In this document: positions 39,301-55,035 of the stretch, one piece after another
How positions within the stretch are numbered: position 1 is the stretch's first letter
Layout of the letters: each line of letters begins with the position of its first letter
Translations under genes and position numbers: made by a program
Origin: Echinococcus granulosus
Lineage: Eukaryota > Platyhelminthes > Cestoda > Cyclophyllidea > Taeniidae
Assembly: GCF_000524195.1 (NCBI RefSeq)
Contig: NW_020170389.1
Span: 154,617 to 218,616, forward strand
Direction: 5' to 3'
DNA: 64,000 nucleotides
The notes under the pieces: model-generated
Databases searched by the model: none
What the model saw: the letters and a program-made list of their open reading frames with translations, nothing else
Told to the model about the DNA's origin: nothing

Positions 39301-41615
39301 GTATCTACAGCCTGAACTAGTGAGCATTGTAACAACGTCTTTTCCCATCTTTATGATGCATTTGTGCTGTTTCACTTTGTCAATTCCCCTCTTCTGGAAT
39401 TGCGAAGGTCAATTGTGTCTAGATTGCGTGGTTCACTAGCTAGCTACTGTACCAACATTTGAATCTATCCGAGGTCGAACCGGCTTGACATCGGATGGCT
39501 TTATTAAAACAGAAAAGTTGGGTAAGGTGAAGCGTATAAAGAAAAGAAATCATATCTAATTACTGTAAATGATCGTCAAATGACAGCATTATTCGATCTT
39601 ATGCGCTTTTTTTTGTCATATTGTCAAGTGATTTTTGCTGTTTTTGATATAGCTTCGCTTGGAGGAGTCCGCCTAGATATCGTTTAACAGGTCCCGTTTT
39701 AATGATAAGTCGCTTTAAGATAGATGCATTGCCGTTGGGAGGGCTGTTGTGTGCTGGGTTTTATGCGTATGACCCGGATCCTTTCGAACTCCCATTCAAC
39801 TACTTACTAGGAAGAATGTTGGGTCCAGACCCCTGTGCTACCAACACGTACGAGCAAGCAAAGGAGTCACGGCGAGTACGCACACGCCTAACGACCGATC
39901 AGTGAGCGTCGCCAGACAATTTCAGTTACGAGTGGTTATAGCAACCGATTGACCTTGACCTTCCAGCGATTATGTACACACTGAAGCCACATCTTTGCTT
40001 GAAGTCAGCCAATTGGGAGGGGGTGAAAAAAGGCACGGCCCCCTAGAATGTTTGGGAACTAGGCACGAAAATGGAAACTGACAAAAGAGCTTTCCCTCCA
40101 CTTCTTTTATGTCTCCTCTAAAAACGGGCCGGTGGGGAAAGATTACATGCTGACTACCTGATTTTAATTGGATACGGCTTGTTTATTTTGAGGTTCAGCA
40201 AAAAATGTATCACTGATTATTTTCAAATGACCTAAGCAATTATTGGGTCAAATAATTATTAAGTGATCATTACTTATGCCTACATATAAATAATTTCTGG
40301 CTTTATTTTTTTCTTTTAAAAAAAAGATTGACGGCGACCTCTACCTTGCTCCCAATTTCCTAGTGGCTCCCAATTCCGACTACATAGGATACCACGCCTA
40401 CATCGATGAAGCCCTCCCCCCCGAATCTCCCCACCTCTACGGCCTCCATCCAAATGCGGAGATTGAGTTTTTGACCAAAAACGCAGAGCGTGTCTTCCGC
40501 ATGGTGCTGGAACTGCAACCGCGCGATGCAGCCGCTGCGACGAGTGACTCCGTCTCAAGGGAGGAGGTAATGTTGCAGATTATTGAGGACCTGATGGATC
40601 GGCTGCCCGACGGCTTCAATATGATGGAGTTAAGTGCGCGCCAAGCCCCCGAGGAGCGCACGCCCTACACTGTGGTGGCCATGCAGGAGTGCGAACGCAT
40701 GAACACTCTGGTGGCGGAGATCCGGCGTTCCCTCAAAGAACTGCGTCTTGGTTTAAGGGGTGAACTAACCATGTCCAGTGATATGGATGCCCTCTCAGGA
40801 TACCTATTCCTAGATTCGGTAAGTAACTTCTGCTTTCTACCATACTGTAGAATCCCAATCGTCTCTTCCCCAACTGTTCCTGCTTCAAAATCGCGTCGAC
40901 TTACCCATGCTAAAAAGTGTCTTTCCCGTCTATCTAATATAAACTGATGAATCGGTAAATTTCATCAGATCCAGTAATCCAGCTCACGAGATATTCTTGG
41001 CATACTTCTTCCTCACTGCGAGTTCGAAACTACCCTCTACTTACCAAACAGGTGCCGCAGACCTGGGAACGCTACGCCTACCCCAGCCTTTATCCCCTGG
41101 GCCTATGGTTCGCAGACCTCCTTTCTCGTGTCAAAGAACTCGATGTGTGGGTACAGGATTTCACCCTCCCTGGTTCCGTCTGGCTGGGCGGGCTCTTCAA
41201 CCCCCAGTCCTTCCTCACCGCTGTGATGCAACAGACAGCGCGCAAATTTGAGTGGCCCTTGGACAAGATTTGCATTAGTGTGGAGGTGACCAAGCGCTGG
41301 CGTGAGGACATGGGCGTAGCGCCAAGAGAGGGAGCCTATATTCACGGCCTTTTCATGGAAGGTGCGCGGTGGGACACCGGGGCTAACGCGGTGGTCGAAG
41401 CACGAATGAAGGAGTTGGCCCCACCCCTGCCGGTTATCATGCTGCGTGCGGTGCCAACAGACAGACAAGAGGGTCGTCTGGCCAGCCTCTACGCCTGTCC
41501 GGTGTATAAAACAAAAATGAGGGGGCCCACGTTTGTGTGGACCTTCCACCTGCGCACTAAGGAGAAACCGGCCAAGTGGATTATGGGTGGAGTAGCGCTT
41601 TTGCTGCAGGTTTAG
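21353..41615 (+). CDS. Axonemal dynein heavy chain, outer-arm beta type (DNAH9/11/17 class)
   Basis: Motor of ciliary and flagellar outer arms. 29 exons: 21353-21709, 21753-21949, 22710-22999, 23084-23295, 23388-23624, 23742-24289, 25087-25155, 25233-25678, 25747-25991, 26361-26546, 26718-27803, 27841-28044, 28122-28346, 28516-29484, 29581-30417, 30501-30658, 31211-31637, 31852-32062, 32099-32375, 32456-32939, 33011-33319, 33667-34074, 34139-34735, 35061-35252, 35349-35510, 35843-38938, 39008-39319, 40327-40818, 41052-41615. Total 13797 nt, 4598 aa, all phases consistent; DNAH9 and DNAH17 are near 4480. P-loops: AAA1 [11 protein letters not shown] (about residue 1968), AAA2 GGAGAGKS (2248), AAA3 GAAGTGKS (2584), AAA4 GVGGSGKQS (2932). 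Stalk and microtubule-binding domain are in the 3.1-kb exon. [10 protein letters not shown] and MTYALTYF mark the beta class. A roughly 90-residue acidic insertion sits in the tail (26870-27130). Intron 21 appears to start with GC. The exact DNAH9/11/17 orthologue is undecided. Confidence 0.97.
34780..34879. other. 100-N assembly gap
   Basis: Exactly 100 N flanked by C-rich sequence, so a default-size scaffold gap. It lies in dynein intron 23, between exons 34139-34735 and 35061-35252. The protein is continuous across it (MTDAQ then VADEGF), so no coding sequence appears lost; the intron's true length is unknown. Confidence 0.98.
39320..40326 (+). other. Dynein intron 27
   Basis: A 1007-nt intron, the longest in the dynein gene, bounded by GAACTA|GTGAGC and an A-rich acceptor ending AAAAG|ATT. 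It contains copy B of the diverged repeat. A 67-codon open frame at 39702 has no family resemblance. Confidence 0.7.
39937..40023. repeat. Diverged dispersed repeat, copy B
   Basis: Partner of 17262-17353, in the same orientation relative to the plus strand. Shared blocks include GATTGACC, ACCTTC, GTACA and ACATCT and end at GGAGGG. It sits within dynein intron 27. Confidence 0.4.
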
Positions 41616-42924
41616 ATTGGTTGAATTATTACGCAAGAAATGTTTGATGCTACGTTTTTTTTGTTGCTGAAGAGCGTGGATGAGGGGGGGGGGGCTTTCT
41701 TTAGTGCCACGACTGCTCACTTTCAGACGCATTTTGCGCGAATGCTTGACCTTTGGGTACTTTGTCTTTAATTCCAAAAGCTAAGAAGCTAATCGTCATT
41801 TAAACGAAAGGTCATCCATCATTACATGTAGCAAAGACAGACTTCACCGCCTGTTATCAAAATGCTGCTAATTTCCTGAAAAACGCCAGATACCATCTTT
41901 ACGACAGGCAAATGAATCCACCTACCCATAGAAGCATAGTAAAAAACTTTGCAGACAAAAAGTATGGAAATACCCACCCCCCTCCACCAACGACGAATTC
42001 CGCTTTCCCACACTTTTACAAGCATTCTGAAGAAGCACAACTCAAAAAACCCTCAAGAGCACTTATTTCTTCTGGTTGAAAAAAAGTAGGCGTTTACGGC
42101 TTCGGTGCCGGAAAAGAGTATGGAATAACGAATGACGAGGCAAAGGCAAAGCACACTGACGGGTAATGACGCATTAGAGAAGTTGGAAGATTCAGTTGTT
42201 CCACCAAAACGATTTTGACGCACCACCAGGAGGCTGTGCAGTCTTCACAGAGGTGTGAATTACCCGTTGGCCTGGTGGCAACGCCTCTGCAAATGATACC
42301 AAATCAAAAGAACCGGTGTGGTTAGAAGTTGAGTTTATAGAACGAGATTACACCTACAAGAGAGCTAACTTCATCCACATTTGGAGCACAAACACCAACC
42401 GAAATGAATTCGTATCCCTGCTGTGCTTCTTCCAAGGAAAGTAGAAAAGTGGGAAAAGTGTTGGAAACTCCTCTGACTACTTGCCGCAAACTAATAGGCA
42501 TTGCACAGTAGGTTAGCAAACACAAACATCACCAGGAAAAAAAGCTCTCACCGAGCTCCATTTTACATTTTTACTTAAAAAATTAGCTTGTGACGGAAAA
42601 AAATACGTGCACACATGCACAAACACAGACCCAGCATGTGGGCATCGGAGGTTTTAGGCAGTAAACTCTAACCTGCAACCCAAAAGAAAGTATTTAAAAG
42701 ATCTACGGTCCTTGAAATACAAGCGGTTGAGGCTGTGGGAAATTCTCATGATTTGACGAATTCCAGCTTCAGCTCATTCATTACTACCCCTTTTAATCGG
42801 AATTTAACTCGGAGGTAGTCGGTACGAAAACAGTGTACTGAGCTTCGGTAGGCTAGACAGAGCTGTAAAACGACTGTAAAACTAGATACATTAAGTTGAA
42901 AAGAGCACTAAGGTTTGGAGGTAA
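41616..42924. other. Convergent intergenic region, dynein and first DHP/CRMP paralogue
   Basis: 1.3 kb between two convergent stop codons, so it should hold both 3' UTRs. It contains T-rich and G-rich runs near 41655-41697. No clear AATAAA follows the dynein stop closely. I see no gene. Confidence 0.5.
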
Positions 42925-45113
42925 CTAGGTTTTGTTAGCTAAAAAGGGTAACTGGCAAACTAACATACCCTTAGGGAGGTTGTCATAGTCCGATTTGCGA
43001 TAGAAATGCGACTCCCTCGGCGGTGAAGTGTGATCACGCGCAGAGTCCAGGTTGGCTACGGGACCGGAGTAGGGCTCCCTTGTTACTGGACAGAGTAGCG
43101 CCTCACCAACGGTCTTTAACGCCGCCGTGCGACCGAATACCATGCCATTCGATCCCTTGGAATGGACAAATCGGCCAGTGGGTTCGCTCGTGCCTACCAG
43201 CTCCCCCTGCCTCACCACCACTTTACCACGAAGTAAAACCACCTCTGGACGACAGGTTAAACAATTCAGACCTTCAAATGGATCTTCCACACCGCCAGGA
43301 ACCAAACTCTGTGGGACAACCTTTGATTCAGGATTCCAGATGACAATATCTGCGTCACTGCCCTCCGCAATGCAACCCTTTTGCGGGTAGAGATTGTATA
43401 ATCGAGCTGGGTTCGTACTAACCGCTGCGACGAAACCACAGGGATCCAGAAGTGCCTCCTTTTCAACTCCGATCTTCCACAGAGCACTCAAACGGCCTCC
43501 AGCCGTCGCCTGGCCTATGGGGATCTGACGGAAGTCATTCAATCCTAACCCAGCCCGGATATTCGAGGCGATTGCACGATGTGCCGAACCAACTGCCATC
43601 ACTTCACCAGTAGCTACATGAGACAAAAGACTCTTTGCGACTGTATCCTCGGCCCTGATTGGTGGGTCGGAGACGCAACTAGCGGCCTTGGCCCAATTCG
43701 GGTGTGTGACTGTGTTTCCGGCGACCACGCAGGCGATGGCTGCGATGCTGGTCTCACCAAAGACAACGTTACCAAGACTGCGTTGCTCAACAAGGGCTTT
43801 CAGAGCAGCCGAGCTGTGAATACGAGTAAAAATGACAGGGCAGTTTGTAGCTGCAGCTAAAAGGCCCACTCGAGCCACTGTGTCCGCTTCGAATCGTTCT
43901 GGAGAGGCCAGTAGACAGCCCTCAGGTCCAGTAAAGCCGGAGGAAAAGACAGACTCAGCAACTTTGTTCAAAACTGCTGGATTACCACAAGCAGGCACAG
44001 TGGGAGGAATACCCAAGGAGGAGCAGAGGTCCATGGCAGTCATGAGAGCCTCCTCGTCCAATCCAAAGGCAAAGGGGGCAGATGCGGATTCTCCACTTAG
44101 TAAACGGAATGAAAATGAGACAACCTTCTTGTCAGCAGCAAGAAATTTCATCTCATTGGCGATTTCAGGAGAAAAATGCGGCACGGAGAGAACGAGCGCG
44201 AAATCGCAGCGACATTCAGCGTCAAGAATGCCGCGGTGACGGGCGTATGCATCGGTAATACTGAGACCGGGACGAACGGTAATCTCGTTGACTAGGAACG
44301 CGAGAAGAAAACAGACTTATCGGACAAGCAGCATGTTAATTACGAGCCCAATCACCGTGTATTTCATGTGGCGTTACGAGGGCTGAATCACTACCCCTAA
44401 AAACGCACGCACCGAAACCCCTCGAGCTGACTGACCAATCGGAACGCGGCTTGAAGGACGGTTGGCGCTTGTCGCCAACCCAAAAGCTGGTGTCCGCCAC
44501 GCCATCCCGCTCTGGCTGTGTGGGCGAAATCGTGTTCTCTTCAAGTATTCGATGCCATTTGCGTTTAATGTGACTCTAGACGTGCAGTCCTACTAGTTAA
44601 ATCTCGCAAAACTGCATCAACCCAACTCCCGAATGAACTGATATCCCATAGTGAATGTACCACGCAGTCTAGTACTCATTTGATCAGTACGCCCGCCTTA
44701 CTTATCGTTGTAGTGCCACCTAAAAGGGAAGCACCAGATCCAGTCTTGAAATCATCAGCCACAGGAATTCCATCCGATGGATTTAGAAGACGACAATCCG
44801 GATCCACACCACCAGGAAGAACGTAAAGCCCGCTGGCATCAATCACTTCCACGTTTTCAGTCGGTTGGATGTTTTGCGCAACTTTTCTGTGAGAAAAAAA
44901 AAAGATGCACGAATTGAGGAGGAAAAACTCGCATTCCCTTACTTGATTTCTTCGCCTTCGATTAGAATGTCCGCTTGCAATGTGCCATCATGGTTCACTA
45001 TGAGGCCATTTTTGACCAAAATTTGAGTCTGAAAGGTAGAATTTGCCACGTGACGACGACGATGATGATGGTAAAACTAATGAGGAAAAGTAACCTACAC
45101 TGGCGGCCGCCAT
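42925..45113 (-). CDS. Divergent dihydropyrimidinase/CRMP-like protein, catalytic residues lost
   Basis: Minus-strand exons 45113-45099, 45028-44943, 44886-44702, 44291-42925: 1653 nt, 550 aa, phases consistent. The amidohydrolase fold is recognisable: ILVKNGLIVNHDGTLQADIL at the N-terminus, GGVDPDCRL, GASLLGGTTTI, then NLYPQKGCIAEGSDADIVIW and TGRFVHSKG. All six metal-binding positions of dihydropyrimidinase are changed: the HxH becomes D-C, the carboxylated Lys a Ser, the two later His an Ala and an Arg, and the Asp an Ala. It is thus almost surely not an enzyme, and is more degenerate than vertebrate CRMPs, which keep the first His. By analogy with CRMP it may be a cytoskeletal or signalling scaffold; that is inference. 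The five-codon first exon (MAAAS) is the least certain part. The final exon is long and uninterrupted, unlike the finely split paralogue at 51.9-54.1 kb. Confidence 0.85.
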
Positions 45114-48100
45114 CCTCAGTAGCGAGCGTGCGGAGGAGTGTATGTGTATGGGGTAGAGGCTAAGATGCCATCCTTGCGTGCACCAATCAAGTGCGAGTGT
45201 GTGGGCAGCCAATGCGGTAGCAGCATGAGCTGGCACCCTACTTGGTGGTGTGTGTGTGTCGAGGTGCGGGTGGAGGCACGGCCGCACATGCACATGCGCC
45301 GCACCAACGGCGTGCGCACGCGCGATGACTGATCTGGTGCACCTGCTCCGCTTTCCCACGAATGATTCGCCCGCCATGCTTTGTCACTTTGCCATCATCC
45401 TTGAAAAGTCAGAACTAAAAATGGCATTCAAGACGTGTCTACAATGTCCATGATGCACTTCACCCAGTTCAGGAATGGCAATAGTGGCGGGACATTGTTC
45501 ATATTGTCCGCCTATGCGTTTGTTTGATGAATTTAGCTATTACTGTAGGTAAAACAGAGTTTGAGTAGGTCATTAACACGTTGTTGCTATAGCAACATTA
45601 CACTCTGCTCTAGAAGAGTTGCTTTTATGGCGAAGCGCGCTAGCCTTGGATTTCCGCTGGCGAGAGGAGTGAGCCAAGGCGGATTTTAAAGCAACCATGT
45701 GGGTGCAATAAAGGCCCTTCGTAGAGGCCAAGTGGCATTAGAGTAAAAATTTTAGTAGGCCTTGGAGAGCGGCCACGTAATTTTCACGTCATCGGTTTAA
45801 AGACCGGGTATTCTTGGACGAAGAACATCTGGCGTATCGTTGTGCGTTGATAATAACTCCTCTTCCACTCCCAGTCCCCAGTATTTCAGGCATTTACCAT
45901 GGTGCCATTCACCTCACGGCAAAATCCCATATTTCGATTAGACAACATAAGGCAGCCATAGCCACTTTACCGCAGTCCAGTCGGCCATCTGGGTCATGCT
46001 TTTTGGCCCTATCGTTGTAAGTCTTCACATTTTTTAACTATTTACAGAGGATGTCTTCGTTAGGCCATCAACGAAACTAAAACACCCTTTACAGGATGTT
46101 GGACATGGCTCAAGCCACTCCCGATGATAAAATATGACACTCGAGTCCGGAAGTGATTATGCAGAAGGTGCATACCATGAATTCGGAGGCCGAATCATGG
46201 GAGGTTGCATATACAAACATGAAACATCATCATTATGGGCTCATGTTGGCTTTGTGAACCCAGGGGACAAGCAAACCTGCAGCTCGGTGGATGGAGGCAG
46301 CAGAAGCGGTATTTTTTTCAACCGGAGTCCAAATTAATGCCAATCACGGCTGCGCACAACAGTGACAAACCGACACGCCAATCCGACCGATTAGGTCAAA
46401 CCCAAAGCCGTGACTATTGTCGAATTGGTGACACCACCACATAGCAGCGTGCAGATGGCACCTGTGATTCACACCTACCATGGTGGAATGAATTGCTCCT
46501 TCTCAAACAAATGCATAACCTCATTACACCCTCCTCCGCCTCGCACGGTAGCAGCAGCGACAACGCTTCCTACAGACCTACATTGTGCGCAGCTACCGTC
46601 TACTCATTCCACTTTTTAAAACATGTGAATAGGAGTTTCTAGGCTACCACAAATGAAGAATTTTTATAGAAAGCAACCGAAAAAATGTCTCACGGAAAGT
46701 CCTTTTAAAGGGTTGGCTGGTTTAGTCGTTCTTTTGCAGTTTGCTGATGCTTATGCAATTGTCTGGTTCTGATAGCAACACAAGTACCTCCATCCTATTC
46801 CTTCCATTCCACCCTAAATTTCGAGTCTTCTCACGGAGAAGAACTGTGGAGGTAAGAGATATGAGACTCTATGTTGCATTGTCGCATGTTTTCTGGGAGA
46901 AAGTGACTGTCTCCACCGGCTGACTGATCAGTTCAAGTTTCAGGTGAAGAGGGTCTCAGAAGGAGTTCAACCTCCCTCACCTTTGAGATGCATTGAGTGG
47001 ATAGGTGGGAAAGTGACCAATTAGCACTGAACAATTGGGTCTGCAGTCCACGCCAACCACGAAGAAGGCATGGTCTTGTTGCAGGGATTAGGTGACACCT
47101 TGGCAGTACCGAGTGGGAGGTGAGGAGAAGCATTTTTCACTGTTGTTTGGGATTAGCACTAATAATGTGCTTGTTGGCTTAACGGAAGTTGCATTGCTTC
47201 TCATCAAGGGTCAGTCAGTAGCCCAGTTAACCAACCAGCCAAAATGCACGGCACCCTTGTACAAGGCATCCATTTGCTTGACAACTTCCACGAGTTTGGT
47301 TTGTCACTTCACGTAGGTCGGTAGCTCTTGACGCGTTGCTAAGAGCTCTGATTACTGGGAACAGTCCCGACCCACAAGTCTTGGAGACAGAGTAGGGAAA
47401 TCTTCCTGATATCAATGCATCTACCCTTAACTGTTTAACCACCATCCGGGGATGCTCTTCTGCAGAGTTGTAGCCCAGTTGGTTGATCTCGATTCACATC
47501 CATGGGGTCCACCGAACTGACGTTTGATGAGATGAGATGAGGTATGAGGGTGGGTCAAAAATACGAGGAAATTAGCGCAGAGCGCAAAAGTCTGCATGAC
47601 AATGATGAACTGGATGATGCTTCCAAATGCTAATACAACAACAGTCTCGTGGATTAAACAAGCCCCTCGAAATTACGGCAGGTGACCCCATTGAGCTGTA
47701 CCGACAACCGATGGGAAGATGCTTCATCCCTCTTTTCGGGTTTGGGTCAAGTGGGTGTGCCTTTGGCTAGATGGTTGATGATTTGCAATGCCCCTATCTG
47801 ACAAGCGATTTTACCCCTAGAAACAAAATCAACAACTTAAGAGACCTGAGAGTTGAGGGTGGGACAATGACTTCGTAATTCATCTCCATCAGATATCTTA
47901 CCTCTGTAGTAACCCCCCGGGTCTATTTGATGCATCAGACTTCACAACGGACGTGTGGGATATGCTCTTCTGAGGAGTGTAACAATGGCGTAGCCTTCAG
48001 GCCACCAACATGGAGACCGAATGCCTACAGAATAATGAGATTTATAAGGTTTTCACAGGATCGAAGTTAAAGAAACTCATTCTCCAAGCTTCCCTTTGTC

Positions 48101-51100
48101 ACGTTTCCACCCGTCTAACCGAATAACCCTCGACTATAAGGTCAAACAGTCTTGTCCTAACCAAAATACACAAGGATGTGTGTGATGCGCCTTTGAATTT
48201 GTGTGAATGGGTGTGCTAAATACCTGTCTGTCAAGGAGTGATGTAAATCAGGTATGGTGCAGCCTTCGAGATGGACGCCTGTGAAATTAGTACATGAAAC
48301 AACCCTCGCTAGGGGCAGTAATTGATGACCAGCCTACGCCAGCAGTGAAGCGTCTACGGCTTCTGGGACCACAGCTATGTTTGTGTGCCACCCAACCGAA
48401 AGGCGGTGGAGGAGGTATTGCCCCTCAGTGTGACTCAGCCTGCTCAAATTTTACCTGCCTGACCAACTGTTTTTGATTTAGACTTGCTGCAAAAGCGTGA
48501 CAGTGAGATGTGACCAGTTATGTAAATTTTTCGACCTCTCACGTGTGTATACCACCTATGGTGAAATTTTAACGCCACACTTTGCTGTTTGGTAACTGAA
48601 AAAATTTTTAAACCGGCAAAGAATTCACCGAATGTTTACTTGCATTTGCTATGCATAAATGCAACACTGAAAGCCTTGCAACATTTGACAAGCACCCTGC
48701 AATTTAGCTGTCATTAATTCACAAAATAAGGTGGGATTCGGGTTTTGAGGCAGGCTTGCTGCCACCACCCTCAAAATTGTCACTAGTTGGCAGAAAATCA
48801 ATGAGACGGCAGTTTAGTAGTCATAATAGGTGTACAAGCAGAATTGTGCCTCTGCTGGCAATAAACTTTTGATTGCCTGTGCTCTTTGCATGTTTGAGTG
48901 GTCTCGAGTTGGCTCCGCCTTGCTAGGGCAGTCAGTCGAAAGCTGCGCTGTAAAGCGAGGGAGATGGAAAGGTATTGCCGTGGATGAGTGAATCATGCCT
49001 CCAACCGCATAATGGAGGCAGTCCAACCATGTTTTGGTTTTTTTTCCTTGCTGAGAAAAACGACTCTGCCTAGCAGTTTCACCATTTGGGATGCGGCGCC
49101 GAAGTGGGAATTCTCGGGCACATTAAATATAATTCATATGACCGGTTCAAGTAAAGAGCGTGTTGGAGGGTTGCAACTCCGCTCAAAGTGACTGATGAAT
49201 CACGCAAAATCACGCACGAAAGAAGCCGTGAAAAAGTGAAGTGGATAACTTTACTAAGGCATTGAGATCGCGGGAGATTCAAGAACTGACAGTTGGCAAG
49301 ACAGTGCCTCACGGGATTGGTGCAATACTGCATGATTGCGTACCTGGACTGTCAGAAATTGACAAATAGTGAGGTATGAAGCAGTGTTAACCCACCTCCT
49401 CTCACCGGTATACTTTATACCCACACATGGAGAGCATTTGTGATCGAGGAAGGGCAGTAAAATTGTCTACTTTCAAAACCTAACCTTCTTTTCTCCCTCA
49501 TAAATACACCTCCAGTTGACACGCCTTCTTTGGCGTGTATTTATTGCACAAAAGTCATTTTGTTTACAACAATGAATTGGGTGACTAATGGTGGCAAGTT
49601 GGCAACGAAATCTGGTGTTGGGCTCTTAAAAATGGCGTTTTATTTGACAGCACCTCCTACTGAATGGAGTAAAATGTGCGAAGTCACATCTTGAAGTGCC
49701 AATACACACCCCTCCACACGTGCTCTTGGCTCTCCTTGGCATTTGATACCTTGGATGCAGGCACAAGTACTGTCTAGGAGACAGAGCGACAAGAAGAAAG
49801 GAGTCCAGGACTTGTTTTTAATCTCCTACGTGTCAACCTCCTTAACGATGGCGTGCAGACCTCGCCGACCTACCTCATGAGCACCTCAGGTGCCGACTTC
49901 GTTGGCCGGAGACTGTCACCAATACTTGATCCCGTGGAGAGTGGCAACTGCGATCCAAACGAAACAGATCAGTCTGTTAGTGAAAACTCAAATCTCAAGT
50001 TCTGCACCAGGACCAGCGAATGGGTGTGATCTGAAGTAAGCAAGTTTGGGTTATTTGTAAAAGGATCCAGATCAAAGCGGACAGGCAAACGGTGAATTGT
50101 CATCATGATCTAATGGCTCAGATGGTTGAAAAATAAGCCAGAGAGGCAGACAAGTCGGGTGACAAGAAAAAAGCGAAAATAGCGAGTGTAACTACGGTGG
50201 TTTCTCCTCTAAGCAAGTGGTCTGTGAAATCCATTTGCTCCGTGTAATGCATTTTGCAAGGTGGATGTGACAGTTGAAGTCCATGCGATGGAATTGAAGA
50301 TTTTCCTACTGTAAGGATCTCCTTGTTTGTAGTCTTCTGATGGCTGAAGCGGGAGAGTGATTATTGGGAACGCCAAGACTATTCTCTAAATGAGACAAAA
50401 GAATGTAACAGGGCACGCTGTTGCCTAGGCGATCTTACGACTCGAGGTGGTGACTTAGTCCCGCCAGCTTAGACGCACAGGAAATTTGGTGGTAAAACTA
50501 TCTTGATGGGAAACAGCAACCTGGACCACAGCAGGGAGAGAGGAGAGACGCGTTATGTGCTTGGAAGCTATTTCCACGCGAGTGGCATGGAACCCTCCTC
50601 ATGCCTTCCTTCATGCTACCTGCAGACTGACCCCCGCAGGGAAGACTCTAGCGGTAGAGTTAAATGCTGTGACAATGGCCATTACTGATGACTTGGCTTG
50701 TCACCCTATTAGCAGTTGGCATTGCTGAAAAAAAATCCTAACGCATACCAAACGCGTGTTAAATTCAAGTGCACCCACATTCGCTTCTGGGAGGGAAAAT
50801 TGGCAGTACGACACTCCCAGTGAACCAGGCGTGTGGTGACATGTTGACAGATAAGCACGTTAGTGCCTTCTAGAACCTCGAAGTGGAGAGAATAGAAGTA
50901 GTGACACATGAAGAACCGCCTCCATCATCGCTTCGAGAACAGAGCAACTACTCACCAACTCGCTTTTGATGAAGAAGAAGAAGAAAAAGCAAGCACAAAC
51001 CATCTCACGATTCGTCCATTTATTGATCAGTGGGCTGGGGAGAGGAAGAGCGGTATAAACACAATGATTGAAGAACAAGAAGAAGATTGGTCGAAAAAAA

Positions 51101-51883
51101 GAAAAGGAGAGGTTTACGGAGAAGGTAAATCCCCACTCAAGATACTTCACTGTTGTTTATTTTGAAACAATAAGCAGCTAGAAGACAACACAGAGACATT
51201 GATAAGCCATAGGAGATGCGATGAGAAACGGAGGTGGGTCAATAAAACAGCATCATGACCAAAGAAATGATGGGACCTCCATGCTCTACCAAAGTGAACT
51301 CGACTTTCCCCCTGGTGGTTGCATTGTACGCGTCGAAGTGCGTGATGGCAACGAGTCATCAAATTGAGATCCTGGAAAAGGAACAAATTCAATTAAATAA
51401 TGCACTAAATAACAACACCATCAAATAGAAACGGAACAAGAGCTACACAAACTAAAAAAATCACAAGGGAACCGTTAGCTTGTCGGGCATTTAAGTCAGT
51501 GGTCAAACACTAACCCTGAGGTCAACACAAAGCTCTGTTGAGAATGAAAAGGTGATGCTGCTTCACAAAAGCAGCAAACTACTTGGGAAAAAGGCGACCA
51601 TAAGGCGAGTCGACATGGATGGTCGGCTACGCAAACACACAGACATTGCCTTACCTCTGTATCGTGGGGGCGGATCGACAAAAGCCCCTAAAAAACCGGA
51701 ATTCGTTATGGTATTATAAATGGAGGCTACTAATGAGCGGACAAAGGGGCCGTGAAAGTAGGAAACCGTTTTTCCAAAGCATTAACAACGATTTTTAAAG
51801 TCCTCTCTTTTGGAATGATCTCAAATGAATGGTGTTGGATAAGTGAGCACAAAATTTAAACATTTTTCAAAATGTTTTCTCTC
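45114..51883. other. 6.8-kb spacer between the two DHP/CRMP paralogues
   Basis: This holds the promoter side of the first paralogue and the 3' side of the second. I found no coherent exon set, RNA gene or repeat array on either strand, apart from a short GT repeat near 45248-45257. The scattered open frames are under 140 codons and low in complexity. It may include 5'-UTR exons or regulatory DNA that cannot be seen from sequence alone. Confidence 0.5.
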
Positions 51884-54076
<2,193 letters not shown>

Positions 54077-55035
54077 GCTGCAACCAGTAGAGTGGCGAGA
54101 AAATAAATAAGCCAGTAGGTTTTGCAACCTTATGACTGTCCTTGAAATCAGCCCATTCAAACGAATTATCTTAATACTTAAAAAACGTGACTGTTTTTAC
54201 TTTTCAATTTTTTTAAAAGTTTAATTAAGGTAATTTTGCAAAACGTCTTCCTTTGCTGGCAATATTGTTACTTATTTTTTAAGGAAACTTTGGCTTATCT
54301 TAATTAAATTGACGAAGGTCTCCTTTGCCTAAAATGCCACAGTTAATATTACCTGCAAAAGGTTTTAGTATTGCCATGTTATTGGTTTCGCCGAGTTATG
54401 CTGTCCACGCCGCCCTCAAAAGTAGCCTTTATATAATCCTAGGTTTATTGACATCTAACACTCAGTGCAGCAAGGCGCCTAGAAGCATTACCCTACTCTT
54501 AAATGTTTTACTTTGTTTTGAATGCTCGGAAAATTGTCGCTGGAATGAGCGCAGTTCACTCACGATTTCGAGAATATTAAACCCTTTGAAGTCGTGAATT
54601 CAAATGCATAAGATCACATGCCTTTTTAGGCTCTACGTTTATTTTCAGGATATTTTAAATATTTGTTTAAATTATTTAACAATATGATGGATTGGGTCGG
54701 TTAGTGAATTCATCGTCCGTTTGATGCAAAATAGTGGACAAGACACTGCTTGCTTTTTTGTAATAACAGAATGAGCATACATTAAACAAATAAGTTTGAA
54801 AATAAGGACGCAAACTCCTTTAGGACATCCAAACAATCACTTGTACATCGAAAGGCGACCTTAATTCAGTTTCTTGACACAACCATTGTCTTTAATCTCT
54901 TCCTTAATCCGGAAATTATGAGATCTCTAAGTATTACTATTTACATGAACAATTCTACAAGCAAATTTTACGGGTATCAATGAGTGGGTTTGACATTGAT
55001 GTGTAATTGGCTGAGCGCAAGTCATCTGTCTGGTA
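54077..55035. promoter_or_regulatory. Divergent region between DPYS-like gene and CDC7
   Basis: About 960 AT-rich bases between two divergent start codons, so probably both promoters. No defined motif is assigned. The CDC7-proximal side has no in-frame upstream extension I could support. Confidence 0.5.

Noticed and set aside
41103..41777. 224-codon minus-strand frame opposite the last dynein exon
   Set aside because: Long only because the overlapping coding exon lacks stops; no domain, and the plus strand encodes conserved dynein C-terminus.
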